DNA of 64,000 nt from Pseudomonas sp. KNUC1026 (GCF_021650705.1 NZ_CP087138.1:4573501-4637500); one strand, 5' to 3'. Positions 28,730 to 38,074 are shown, counted from the stretch's first letter. Program-made: numbers and translations. The notes: a model not told the origin generated them from the sequence alone.

Positions 28730-29626
28730 ATGGACCTTCGCGACCTTGCGTACTTCGAGACGATTGCCGAGCTTGGCCATCTGGGCCAGGCGGCCGAGCG
28801 CCTGAATCGAAGCCAGCCGGCCTTGAGCAAAAGCATCCAGCGGCTCGAGGAGTCGCTTGGGGCGCAGTTGTTCAGGCGAGAAGGCCGGCGTATCCGCCTC
28901 ACCCCTGTGGGCCAATTGCTTCTGGCCAGGGGCAAGGCGCTGCTGCAAGGCGCAGACGAGACCCGCCGGGAGATTCGTGACTTCGCCAGCGGCGCACTGG
29001 GCAACATCCGCCTTGGCTGTGCAGCCACCATGACCGAATACCTGCTGCCCGACCTGGTCGCAGAGCTGATCGCGCAAGCGCCGGAAGTCACCCTGTCAGT
29101 GGTGGTCGGGCAGGATGACGTGCTCAAGGATGGTCTGCGCCGGGGTGAACTGGATATCGTCATCGGGCCGATGAACCACACCGACCCTGGGCTGACGGCC
29201 CATGTGCTGCTGGAAGACCACGCGATGGTCGTAGCCGGTGCCGACCATCCGCTTTTCTCAGGGCCGATCAGCCTGGCCGAGCTGTGCAAGTATCGTTGGA
29301 TCCTGCCGCCCAGCAGCACGCTGGGGCGCCGCTGGATCGACCACCTTTTCCATCAGAACCAGCTGCCGCCGCCTTTCGTGCAGATAGAAACCAACCTGAT
29401 CACGCTTTCACCGCGCATGGTTGCCAGCACCGGCCTGTTGAGTTTCATGACTCGCCAGTCGCTTGAAAACGCGCGCTTTGTGGCCCCGCTGCGAGTGGTG
29501 CCCCTCGACGAAACCCGATTCACACGCCAGGTGGGTGTCGCCTGGCGCAGCGGCGCCTACTTGTCACCGGCGGCGCAAAGGCTCGTTGAAATCCTGCGGC
29601 ACTACCAGCCGCCTGAAGATCTTTAA
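28730..29626 (+). CDS. LysR-family transcriptional regulator
   Basis: A 298-residue regulator with an N-terminal winged HTH (DLRDLAYFETIAELGHLGQA, then RLNRSQPALSKSIQRLEE) and a C-terminal periplasmic-binding-like sensor domain. No specific ligand or target can be deduced. It diverges from the amidase gene with a 121-base gap, which could be its autoregulated target, but no clear T-N11-A site was picked out. Confidence 0.88.
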   Translation: MDLRDLAYFETIAELGHLGQAAERLNRSQPALSKSIQRLEESLGAQLFRREGRRIRLTPVGQLLLARGKALLQGADETRREIRDFASGALGNIRLGCAATMTEYLLPDLVAELIAQAPEVTLSVVVGQDDVLKDGLRRGELDIVIGPMNHTDPGLTAHVLLEDHAMVVAGADHPLFSGPISLAELCKYRWILPPSSTLGRRWIDHLFHQNQLPPPFVQIETNLITLSPRMVASTGLLSFMTRQSLENARFVAPLRVVPLDETRFTRQVGVAWRSGAYLSPAAQRLVEILRHYQPPEDL

Positions 29627-29669
29627 CCGCAGGTTGAGCGGTACTTCAAATAGCCATGGCGCCCTGATA

Positions 29670-29685
29670 CTGTATTTGCATACAG
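29670..29685. promoter_or_regulatory. LexA (SOS) box
   Basis: CTGTATTTGCATACAG is CTGT-N8-ACAG, an exact match to the canonical gamma-proteobacterial LexA site. It ends 16 bases before the chosen start of the radical-SAM gene. The P. aeruginosa homolog PA0069 is a known LexA regulon member, which supports the assignment. Confidence 0.85.
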
Positions 29686-29701
29686 TATAGAGGTGTATGC
29701 C

Positions 29702-30758
29702 ATGCCCAGTGCTCCCGTTCGAGGCCGGGGAACCGCCAGCAACCCGCACAACCGCTTTGCCCCTCGCCAAAGCACCCTCGAAAGCGACGGCTGGGAACAG
29801 GAGGTGCCCGCTACCGCGAGTACGGAGGTGCGCATCGAGATTGCCAAAAGCATCATCAGCCGCAATACATCACCGGATTTGCCGTTTGATCGCTCGATCA
29901 ACACTTACCGAGGCTGCGAGCACGGCTGCATCTATCGTTACGCCCGGCCCAGCCATGCCTACTGGGACCTGTCGCCTGGCATCGACTTCGAAACCCGGCT
30001 GATCGCCAAGACCAACGCGGCCTCCCGCCTGGAAGAGGCACTCGGCGCCAGGGGCTACCAATGTGCGCCGATCAATCTGGGCGCCAACACCGACCCTTAC
30101 CAGCCCATCGAGCGGGAGTATCGGCTCACCCGTCAGGTGCTCGAGGTGCTGCTCCGTTATCGTCACCCGGTCACTATCGTGACCAAGGGGGCGCTGATCC
30201 TGCGCGACCTCGACCTGCTCGGTGAACTGGCATCCAGGGGGCTGGTACGGGTGATGGTAAGCCTCACCACCCTCGATGATGACCTCAAGCGCGTAATGGA
30301 GCCCAGGGCTGCTGCGCCGAGTGCGCGGCTGCGGGTAATCAGCCGGCTGGCCGAGGCGGGCGTGCCGGTGGGGGTGCTGCGTTCGCCGATGATTCCCATG
30401 GTCAACGACCATGAACTTGAGGCACTGGTACGGGCTGCGGCCGATGCAGGCGCGCTTAGTGGCAACTACATGCTCCTGCGCTTGCCGCTCGAGGTCGCAC
30501 CGCTGTTCGAGCAATGGCTGCAAGACCACTACCCGCAACGGATGAGCCACGTGCTGAGCCTGGTACGGCAAAGCCGTGGAGGTGAAGTTGTACGACTCGC
30601 GCTTCGGCGCTCGAATGCGCGGCGAAGGGGTATTCGCGGACTTGCTGGCGCAACGTTTTGCACAGGCGCTCAAGCGCAGCGGTTTGCAAAAACGTGATGC
30701 CTTATCACTGGATACTTCACAGTTCTGTCCTCCGGGACGGCAGATGACACTCTTGTGA
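29702..30758 (+). pseudogene. PA0069-family radical SAM protein (SplB-like), frameshifted and Cys-to-Arg in cluster motif
   Basis: An SOS-controlled radical-SAM protein of about 350 residues, distantly like spore photoproduct lyase. The start at 29702 follows GAGGTG. The cluster motif should be CxxxCxxC, but it reads RGCEHGCIYRYARPSHAYW: Cys72, Cys76 and Arg79 (codon CGT, 29936-29938), one transition from TGT. One extra base near 30584 shifts the frame; the true ending LYDSRFGARMRGEG to PPGRQMTLL is intact up to 30758. With both defects the protein would be inactive; one or both may be sequencing error. Confidence 0.85.
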
Positions 30759-31034
30759 ACAGTCAAATAGTTGATCCAAAAGTTGATATTCAATTGATGG
30801 CAAACTTGTGAAAAATTTGTCGCGCTGCCACTAGTATGACATTGCGCTATCCACTATGAATCGCCTGCGTAGCGCGGCGTTGAGCGCTGCGCCTTAAGCT
30901 TCTTTTAAGCTTGATCCTTTAATTTAAGAATTGTCTCATTCAGTCACATTTGTAAAATTCGACATCGTTCAATAGCGGTGTAGGATCTATTACCCATCTG
31001 TGTGGGAAACTTGACCCGTTAAAGAGGATAGAGC
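30759..31034. other. Intergenic region with two inverted repeats
   Basis: This AT-rich 276-base gap precedes the carbonic anhydrase gene. It holds AAGCTT-CTTTT-AAGCTT (30896-30912) and a GCG-rich imperfect hairpin (about 30867-30892). The promoter of the carbonic anhydrase gene must lie here, but no single -35/-10 pair stands out. No small open frame with a ribosome site was seen. Confidence 0.45.
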
Positions 31035-31736
31035 ATGACATCCCAGGACCAGACCCCGGTTAATAGTGCGGAAGAGGCCCTCAAGCATATCGTCGACGGC
31101 TTCCGGCATTTCCACCAAGAAGTGTTCCCGCAGCAGCAAGAGCTGTTCAAGAAGCTTGCAACCGCGCAAGCGCCACGGGCGATGTTCATCACGTGCGCGG
31201 ATTCACGCATCGTTCCGGAGCTGATCACCAACAGCTCGCCAGGCACACTGTTCGTCACCCGCAACGTCGGCAACGTCGTGCCGCCTTATGGGCAGATGAA
31301 CGGCGGCGTTTCGACGGCGATCGAGTACGCAGTCATGGCGTTGGGCGTGCAGCACATCATCGTATGCGGCCACTCCGACTGCGGCGCCATGCGCGCAGTG
31401 CTCAACCCTGACAGCCTCGAAAAGATGCCCACTGTAAAAGCCTGGCTGCGCCACGCTGAGGTCGCTAAAACAGTGGTGCATGACAACTGTAACTGCGCAA
31501 CCGAGGCCGAAAGCATGGGCGTGCTTACCGAGGAGAATGTTATCGCGCAACTGCAACACTTGCGTACTCACCCCTCGGTAGCCTCACGCCTGGCCAGCGG
31601 GCAGCTGTTCATCCATGGTTGGGTGTACAACATCGAAACCAGCGAAATCAAAGCCTACGATGCAGTCGAGGATCGTTTCCTGTCGCTGAGCCAAGCCACG
31701 AACATCCCCAGCGCGAGCCCCAAAGGCCGCTTTTGA
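31035..31736 (+). CDS. Beta-class carbonic anhydrase
   Basis: Interconverts CO2 and bicarbonate in the cytosol. It has 233 residues and starts at 31035 after AGAGGA. Zinc ligands and catalytic dyad are clear: Cys54 in ITCADSR, the Asp56/Arg58 pair, His113 and Cys116 in CGHSDCGAMR. It corresponds to the first gene of the carbonic anhydrase-SulP pair known in pseudomonads (PA0102 position). It lies 216 bases before a SulP transporter on the same strand, consistent with coupled bicarbonate handling. Confidence 0.94.
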   Translation: MTSQDQTPVNSAEEALKHIVDGFRHFHQEVFPQQQELFKKLATAQAPRAMFITCADSRIVPELITNSSPGTLFVTRNVGNVVPPYGQMNGGVSTAIEYAVMALGVQHIIVCGHSDCGAMRAVLNPDSLEKMPTVKAWLRHAEVAKTVVHDNCNCATEAESMGVLTEENVIAQLQHLRTHPSVASRLASGQLFIHGWVYNIETSEIKAYDAVEDRFLSLSQATNIPSASPKGRF

Positions 31737-31952
31737 TCGCCTAGCCGATCCGATCCACAGGCCAGCGACGGCTGCTCACTCCTTGCGTGCAGCCACGGCC
31801 ACCGCCGTTTCCCAATAACAACAACAACGGTATTGCGCACCCTTTCCGAGTACGGGGCAGCCTGCTGCTGCATCGTTCTCGGGAGATGGTGCGCGCGTGC
31901 CTGCCAGGGACGCGGCGGTGCCGGGCCTGAATGCTCATTCAGGAGAGTGAAC

Positions 31953-33479
31953 ATGAACGTTTCTCAAACCAAGGCATCGATGCCACGGGAATTGATGGCC
32001 TCAGTGGTCGTGTTCCTGGTGGCGCTACCGCTGTGCATGGGCATCGCCATTGCGTCGGGCGTCCCTCCCGCCAAAGGGCTGATTACCGGCATCATCGGCG
32101 GCATTGTCGTGGGCATGATGGCCGGCTCGCCTTTGCAGGTCAGTGGCCCGGCCGCCGGCCTGGCCGTGCTGGTATTCGAACTGGTGCGCCAACATGGCCT
32201 GCCGATGTTGGGGCCTATCCTGCTACTGGCAGGCTTTCTGCAACTGCTGGCCGGCCGCTTGCGCCTGGGCTGCTGGTTCCGTGTCACGGCGCCGGCGGTG
32301 GTGTACGGGATGCTGGCGGGTATCGGCGTTCTGATTGTCTTATCGCAGATACATGTGATGCTCGATCAGGCGCCACAACCTTCGGGCCTGCAGAACCTTT
32401 TGGAATTCCCAGGCGCAGTCGCCGAATCCCTGCCTACCCTGGGCGGCGGTGCTGGCTGGCAGGCCGGGCTGCTCGGCCTTCTCACCATTGCGATCATGTA
32501 TGCCTGGGAGAAGCTCAAGCCCGCACGGCTTCGGTTCGTACCCGGTGCATTACTGGGTGTGACTGCAGCGACGCTGGCAAGCCTGGCCTTCACCCTTCCC
32601 GTCCGCCGCGTAGAAGTACCTGACAATCTCGCCCAAGCCATCGACTGGATCACTCCGGCCGGGCTTATGAACCTTGCAGACCCCACCCTTCTGATCGCAG
32701 CTGTCGCTGTAGCCTTCATCGCCAGTGCCGAGACATTGTTGTCGGCAGCTGCGGTGGACCGCATGCACAGCGGCGTGAGGTCTGACTTTGATCGAGAGCT
32801 CTCAGCGCAAGGCGTGGGCAACATGCTGTGCGGCATCCTGGGCGCGCTGCCGATGACCGGCGTGATCGTGCGCAGTTCGGCCAACGTCCAGGCCGGGGCG
32901 CAGACGCGCTACTCGGCGGTCATGCACGGCGTATGGCTGCTCGGTTTCGTGGTGCTGTTGTCGAGCCTGCTGCAAAGCATCCCGATTGCGAGCCTGGCGG
33001 GCGTGCTGGTCTTCACAGGCATCAAGCTGGTGGATTTCAAAGCCCTGCGAGGCCTCGGCCGCTACGGCCGCATGCCGATGTTCACCTACGCGGCCACTGC
33101 GTTGGCGATTGTGTTCACTGACCTGCTGACCGGTGTGTTGCTGGGTTTCGCGCTCACATTGGTACGCCTCGCTTTCAAGGCGGCGCGCCTGAAGATCCAG
33201 GTTGTGCCCACCGGCGAAGGCGAAGTGGAATTGCGCATGGCAGGGGCGGCCACCTTCCTCAAGGTGCCTGCGCTGACCAAGGCGTTGGACAGCATCAAGC
33301 CTGGCACCCGGGTGTACGTGCCCTTGGGTAACCTCAGCTATATCGACCACTCGTGCCTGGAGCTACTTGAAGACTGGGGCCGTGCCAATCAGGCCAGCGG
33401 CTCACGAATGATCATCGAGAGCCGTGGCTTGAAACGCAGGATCGAGGGGCAGTTGCGAACCCATGCCGGTATGGGTTGA
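31953..33479 (+). CDS. SulP-family anion transporter (probable bicarbonate)
   Basis: A 508-residue membrane protein starting MNVSQTKASMPRELM at 31953 after AGGAGAG. There are 10 to 12 hydrophobic segments. The SulP block is visible in GIIGGIVVGMMAGSPLQVSGPAAG, here broken as GIIGG and SPLQVSGPAAG, and in IPIASLAGVLVF. The C-terminal STAS-like domain is short (from about residue 425). It is often annotated as sulfate permease; the carbonic anhydrase directly upstream favours bicarbonate transport as the role. The two genes converge on the hypothetical gene at 33481. Confidence 0.9.
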   Translation: MNVSQTKASMPRELMASVVVFLVALPLCMGIAIASGVPPAKGLITGIIGGIVVGMMAGSPLQVSGPAAGLAVLVFELVRQHGLPMLGPILLLAGFLQLLAGRLRLGCWFRVTAPAVVYGMLAGIGVLIVLSQIHVMLDQAPQPSGLQNLLEFPGAVAESLPTLGGGAGWQAGLLGLLTIAIMYAWEKLKPARLRFVPGALLGVTAATLASLAFTLPVRRVEVPDNLAQAIDWITPAGLMNLADPTLLIAAVAVAFIASAETLLSAAAVDRMHSGVRSDFDRELSAQGVGNMLCGILGALPMTGVIVRSSANVQAGAQTRYSAVMHGVWLLGFVVLLSSLLQSIPIASLAGVLVFTGIKLVDFKALRGLGRYGRMPMFTYAATALAIVFTDLLTGVLLGFALTLVRLAFKAARLKIQVVPTGEGEVELRMAGAATFLKVPALTKALDSIKPGTRVYVPLGNLSYIDHSCLELLEDWGRANQASGSRMIIESRGLKRRIEGQLRTHAGMG

Positions 33480-33480
33480 C

Positions 33481-34119
33481 TCAAGCGACGCCCAGGCCAA
33501 TACCCAGCTGGCGCGACAGGCAAGGCCAGCGTTTCCAGGCTGCGCCTGTCTCGGGGCTGGTAAGGGTGCTCTTGTAGGCCTGCACCGCCTCCAGCTCGAA
33601 GCTCTCTTCGTCCAGCAGGTGGTCGACCGAATGATGCACCACCTCATCGAGTTGATTGGCGAAGTTTTCGCCAATCAACCGATGCGCGATGACATTGGCC
33701 ACTGTAGTGTCCAACGGGATCAGCGGCTGGCTGAAGTGGCGGATGTACAGGTCGTTGACTTCCTCCACCAGCCGGTGCGCCAGGTAAGCCTCGTCCAGCA
33801 GGCAAGCCAGGCCTTCGTGATCCTGCGTGATGTGCGGCGGCTTGAAGAAGTAGTCTTCGGCGATCTTCAGCACCGGCTTGATCTGCGACTCGATACCCGC
33901 CTCTCGGGCTACCGAGGCAGCCGCATCGATCAGGTCTGGCACCTGTTCGATGTAGGCGCCGACAAAGCGCGCCAGCGCCTGCTTCGGGTCACTGTTTTCG
34001 AAACTGATAGACGGGTGCAAGGCGGGCAGCTGTTTTTCCAGCTGCTGACGTAACTGGCCAGTGGCCTCTTCATGAGCGTGGGCGCGCTCGATCTGCTCGC
34101 GCAATGCGGCGGTTTTCAT
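33481..34119 (-). CDS. Conserved hypothetical protein (PA0104-like position)
   Basis: A 212-residue soluble, mostly helical protein starting MKTAALREQIERAHAHEEA at 34119. No signal peptide or known catalytic motif is seen; it contains repeated His (ITQDHEG, EVVHHSVDHLLDEE). Its location after the SulP gene on the opposite strand matches a conserved gene that in other pseudomonads precedes the aa3 cytochrome oxidase cluster. The function is unknown. Confidence 0.75.
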   Translation of the reverse strand: MKTAALREQIERAHAHEEATGQLRQQLEKQLPALHPSISFENSDPKQALARFVGAYIEQVPDLIDAAASVAREAGIESQIKPVLKIAEDYFFKPPHITQDHEGLACLLDEAYLAHRLVEEVNDLYIRHFSQPLIPLDTTVANVIAHRLIGENFANQLDEVVHHSVDHLLDEESFELEAVQAYKSTLTSPETGAAWKRWPCLSRQLGIGLGVA

Positions 34120-34307
34120 GAACTCTCCACGAAATGTTCTGTTACCAACGTGAGGGTCGATACGATAGCTGGCAACTGGCCGCTTGTAAGACGTATTTGT
34201 CATATTTGAATGGCATAGAGGTCAATCCGGTTATATCAGCCACCTCGCCTGCACCTGATCCGTGGATGCGGTAAGGTGTCGGCCCAACCTCACTGCTCGC
34301 ATTGGCC

Positions 34308-34940
34308 ATGTCCAGAACCCAGAAAATGCTGTTTGGTGCCTTTGCCATTATCGCAATTGCGGCCGCCGCGTTTTTGCCGCGCCTGCTTGAGCAGCGCCAA
34401 TTGGCAGACGACCCAGAGTTGCTGGGTGCAGGCATTATCCTGTTGCAGCAGGGCCGCGACATGCCTCAGCTGCAAATGCTCGACCAGAACGAACAGCCTG
34501 TGCAGCTTGACTCCCTAAAAGGGCAATGGAGCTTGCTGTTCTTCGGTTACACCTTCTGCCCTGACATCTGCCCCACCACACTGGCCCAGCTACGCAACAT
34601 TCGCGGCAAGCTGCCCACTGCCTCGGCACAGCGGCTACAGGTGTATCTGGTGAGTGTTGACCCAGCCCGGGACACGCCTGCGCGGTTGAAGGAGTACCTG
34701 GGGTATTTCGACAAGAGCTTCAAGGGGCTGAGCGGGCCGCCTGAAACGTTGGGCAGATTCTCGGATGCTGTCAGCATCCCGTACGTGCCAGCCGATACGA
34801 GCAAGCCCAATTACACCGTACAGCACAGTGGGAATCTGGCGCTGGTTGGGCCCGATGGCCGTTTGCGTGGGTTCATCCGTGCGCCATTCGACAGCCAGAA
34901 GTTGCTAGCGGTATTACCCGCTTTGCTCAGGCGCGATTGA
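34308..34940 (+). CDS. SCO1/SenC copper chaperone
   Basis: Inner-membrane thioredoxin-fold protein that helps insert copper into cytochrome oxidase subunit II. It has 210 residues, an N-terminal anchor (about residues 7-24) and the copper ligands Cys84 and Cys88 in TFCPDICPTT plus His in YTVQHSGN. In P. aeruginosa and P. putida it closes the coxBA...cyoE-SCO1 cluster, but here it stands alone directly after the hypothetical gene at 33481-34119 and before kinB, which it meets tail to tail. Confidence 0.92.
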   Translation: MSRTQKMLFGAFAIIAIAAAAFLPRLLEQRQLADDPELLGAGIILLQQGRDMPQLQMLDQNEQPVQLDSLKGQWSLLFFGYTFCPDICPTTLAQLRNIRGKLPTASAQRLQVYLVSVDPARDTPARLKEYLGYFDKSFKGLSGPPETLGRFSDAVSIPYVPADTSKPNYTVQHSGNLALVGPDGRLRGFIRAPFDSQKLLAVLPALLRRD

Positions 34941-34943
34941 GGC

Positions 34944-36719
34944 TCAGATAGGCAGGGCCATGTAGAACTGAGTACCTTGGCCGGGGCGGGAGTAAACACC
35001 CATCCGCCCGCCATGCAGTTGCAGGATTTCCTTGCACAGCGCCAACCCCAGGCCGGCGCCGCCTTTCTTGCGGCCTACCTGCACGAACGGTTCGAAAATA
35101 CGCCCTTGCTGGCCGTAGGCTATGCCCTCACCTGTGTCTTCGACGCTGATGATCACCCGCTCAGCGTGGCGGCGTGCCTGCAAACGAATGTGCCCACCCT
35201 CTGGCGTGTGGCGGATGGCGTTGTCGAGCAGGTTGTCCAGCACGCGGTCCAGCTGGGTTTCGTCACACTGCATCCGTGGCAGGCCATCAGGGACGTCCAT
35301 CAACAGTTCAATGCCGCCGGCCAGTGCTGCCTGCGCATGCCGCTGATGGGCACGTTCGAGCAACAGCTGCACATTGCAGGGCGCCAGCGTCAGCTTTTGC
35401 TGCCCACTCTGATAGCGCGAGAAATTCAACAGGTCGTTGATCAACTGCATCAAGCGCTGCATCTCATCCTTGACGGTGACGAACAGGTCCTCTTCGCGTG
35501 AGCCGGCCGCAAAATGCAGACGTTCCTGAAGCAGCCCGAACGCCATGTGCATACCGGTGACCGGTGTGCGCAACTCATGAGACGCGCGCAGGATGAACTC
35601 ACTGCGCACTCGCTCGAACGCACGCTGCTCGGTCACATCGTGCAGCACCATCACCGCGCCGAGAATCTGCTCAGAGGGATGGGTGACCGGGGTCAGGCTG
35701 CAGGCCAGCAGGCGCGGCTCGCCCCCTACTTCGAAGCTAAGGTCTTCCAGCGCCCTTTCAAGCGAACCGCCGCACAGGATCAGCCGCAGGTGCTCGTCCA
35801 GGTCGGGACGGCCCAGCGCCTGGCCCAGGCTCATGCCAAGGCGATCGTCTTCCCAGCCAAGCTGGCGCTGTGCGACTGGGTTCAAGTGCTCCAGCAGGCC
35901 CTCGCGATCAATCATCAGCAGGCCATCGTCGATACTGTCGAGCACCGCTTGCAGGCGTTGCTGGCCCGCAAGCAGTTCGTCGACATTGGTGGCCTGGTGC
36001 TCGCGCAGTGCCTTGGCCATGCTTCCGAAGCGGCGGGTGAGCAGGCTCATTTCCGGCGCGCGAGACAGCGGCAGCACCACTTCGTAATTACCCTTGCCGA
36101 TCTGGTCGGCAGCCTTGACCAGTGCTTCGATCGGCTCGCCGAAGCGACGGGCAACGCGATTTGCCGTCAGGAAGCCGATCACCAGCACTGCGATGCCTAC
36201 CAGCCCCAACAGCGCGGATATCCAAACGGCGTGGCGATGAGAAATCTGCCCGGTGCCGTCGATCGACTCGATGGTGGCTTTGTAGGCTGCAATCAGGTCG
36301 TTGCGTACGGTGTTGAAGGCGAGTCCCAGCTCTGGGTCGGTGTTCACCACGCGGCCTTCGGCCATCACTCGCTCATAAACTTGCAGATAGCGCTGGTAAT
36401 TTTCGCTGGCCTGGCTGAAGGCTGAGCGCTCTGCTGCACTTGCCGGCAGCGCTATGGCTTTGTCCAGCAATGCCTGGAAGTCGGTCTGGGTTTTGGCCAG
36501 CGCTGATGGGTCTGGCGTGTTCGCCATCGTCATCACCAACTGATCGCCCAGGTTCTGCCGCAGCTTCAACCCTGCTTCGAGCGTGCCGACGTTGCCACGC
36601 ATCACGTCTTCCTGGCTACCGGCGATCTGCATCACACTGACCAGCCCGAGCAACAGCCCAAGCAGGGCGACGGTGATCAGCGCCGAAATGCTCAGAAACA
36701 GCCGCGTGCGCAACTTCAT
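34944..36719 (-). CDS. kinB: Sensor histidine kinase KinB
   Basis: A 591-residue membrane kinase starting MKLRTRLFLSISALITV at 36719 (GAGG six bases upstream). Two transmembrane segments (about 7-34 and 163-188) flank a periplasmic helical sensor. A HAMP linker, a PAS domain, HisKA (ILRASHELRTPVTG, phospho-His) and HATPase_c (DNLLDNAIRHTPEGG, DTGEGI, GAGLGLALC) follow. With AlgB it controls alginate and virulence genes in P. aeruginosa. It starts eight bases after the algB stop, as the second gene of an algB-kinB operon. Confidence 0.94.
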   Translation of the reverse strand: MKLRTRLFLSISALITVALLGLLLGLVSVMQIAGSQEDVMRGNVGTLEAGLKLRQNLGDQLVMTMANTPDPSALAKTQTDFQALLDKAIALPASAAERSAFSQASENYQRYLQVYERVMAEGRVVNTDPELGLAFNTVRNDLIAAYKATIESIDGTGQISHRHAVWISALLGLVGIAVLVIGFLTANRVARRFGEPIEALVKAADQIGKGNYEVVLPLSRAPEMSLLTRRFGSMAKALREHQATNVDELLAGQQRLQAVLDSIDDGLLMIDREGLLEHLNPVAQRQLGWEDDRLGMSLGQALGRPDLDEHLRLILCGGSLERALEDLSFEVGGEPRLLACSLTPVTHPSEQILGAVMVLHDVTEQRAFERVRSEFILRASHELRTPVTGMHMAFGLLQERLHFAAGSREEDLFVTVKDEMQRLMQLINDLLNFSRYQSGQQKLTLAPCNVQLLLERAHQRHAQAALAGGIELLMDVPDGLPRMQCDETQLDRVLDNLLDNAIRHTPEGGHIRLQARRHAERVIISVEDTGEGIAYGQQGRIFEPFVQVGRKKGGAGLGLALCKEILQLHGGRMGVYSRPGQGTQFYMALPI

Positions 36720-36727
36720 CGACAGCC

Positions 36728-38074
36728 TCACAGGTTGTATTGCTTGCGCTTGCGGTACAGGGTCGAGGCGTCGATGCCGAGCGTCTTGGCCGCCTGATCA
36801 AGGGTATCGCTGGTGGCCAGTACCGCGCCGATGTGGGCCTTTTCCAGTTCGTCCAGGCTCATGGCGGCGCCAATTCGCGGCGCATTGGTAGTGGGTTGCT
36901 CGCCCATGCCCAGGTGGCTGACTTCGACTTTCTCTTGTGGGCAGATGATGCTGGCGCGCTCGATGACGTTGCGCAGCTCACGAATGTTGCCTGGCCAGCG
37001 GTAGTTGAGCAGCGCCGAGCGCGCTTCCTCGCTGAAGCTACGGGCCGGGCGGGCGTACTCCTTGACGAAACGGGCCAGAAAACGTTCGGCCAGAGTCAGG
37101 ATGTCCTCACTGCGTTCGCGCAGGGGCGGCAGGTGCAGGGTGATCACGTTGAGGCGGTACAGCAAGTCCTCACGGAAGCGCCCTTCGCGGACCATGTCTT
37201 CGAGGTTGAGGTTGGTCGCAGCGAGGATGCGCACATCGGCGCGGCGGGTGACCGGGTCGCCCACGCGTTCGTATTCCTTGTCCTGGATGAACCGCAGCAG
37301 CTTGGGCTGCAGGGCAAGAGGGAAGTCACCGATCTCATCGAGGAACAACGTACCGCCATCGGCCTGATTGACGCGGCCCAGCGTGCTTTCACTGGCGCCG
37401 GTGAAGGCGCCGCGGCTGTGGCCGAACAGCTCGCTTTCCATCAGGTCTGCGGAAAGCGACGGGCAGTTGATGGTCACGCAGGCTTTCTTGGCGCGCTTGC
37501 TCCAGCCGTGAATGGCGCGAGCGAGCTCACCCTTGCCGGTGCCGGATTCCCCGAGAATGAGGATGTTGGCGTCGGTGACCGCGACCTGGCGGGCCGTTTC
37601 CAGCACCACCATCATTGCCGGGCTGTGCGAGTCCAGGCCGTCCTTGGGCTTGCGGACTTCGCCTTCGAGGGCCTCCAGGCGTGCCGAAAGCTGGCGAACT
37701 TCCAACTGCTTGGCGGTCGCCAGGCGCAATTGATCGGGGCTGCAAGGCTTGACCAGATAGTCGGCTGCGCCGGCCTGGATGGCATCGACTGCGGTATCGA
37801 CTGCGGAGTGCGCCGTCACGATCACCACCCGCATCCAGGGAGCCTGTACTCGCATCTGCGCCAGCACATCCAGGCCGCTGTCTTCGCCCAGGCGCAGGTC
37901 GAGGAAGCACAGGTCGAACACCTGGCGTTGCAGCAGCGCATCGGCTTGAGCGGCACTGGCCGCGGTGGCCACGCTGTAGCCTTCATCCTCAAGGCAATAG
38001 CGGAAAGTGCGCAGGATGGCTGCTTCGTCGTCGACCAGCAGTATGCGGCCCTGGTGCCCGGTCTCGGATTCCAT
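36728..38074 (-). CDS. algB: Sigma-54-dependent response regulator AlgB
   Basis: The 448-residue NtrC-type regulator starts MESETGHQGRILLVDDE at 38074. The receiver domain has the phospho-acceptor Asp in FLDLRLG, and the AAA+ domain carries Walker A ILGESGTGKG, the sigma-54 contact loop RGAFTGASE, Walker B GGTLFLDEIG and the arginine finger region. The C-terminal Fis-type HTH is LDQAAKTLGIDASTLYRKRKQ, given here as positions 425-445. It is the upstream partner of kinB. In P. aeruginosa it activates algD and other targets. Confidence 0.94.
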   Translation of the reverse strand: MESETGHQGRILLVDDEAAILRTFRYCLEDEGYSVATAASAAQADALLQRQVFDLCFLDLRLGEDSGLDVLAQMRVQAPWMRVVIVTAHSAVDTAVDAIQAGAADYLVKPCSPDQLRLATAKQLEVRQLSARLEALEGEVRKPKDGLDSHSPAMMVVLETARQVAVTDANILILGESGTGKGELARAIHGWSKRAKKACVTINCPSLSADLMESELFGHSRGAFTGASESTLGRVNQADGGTLFLDEIGDFPLALQPKLLRFIQDKEYERVGDPVTRRADVRILAATNLNLEDMVREGRFREDLLYRLNVITLHLPPLRERSEDILTLAERFLARFVKEYARPARSFSEEARSALLNYRWPGNIRELRNVIERASIICPQEKVEVSHLGMGEQPTTNAPRIGAAMSLDELEKAHIGAVLATSDTLDQAAKTLGIDASTLYRKRKQYNL

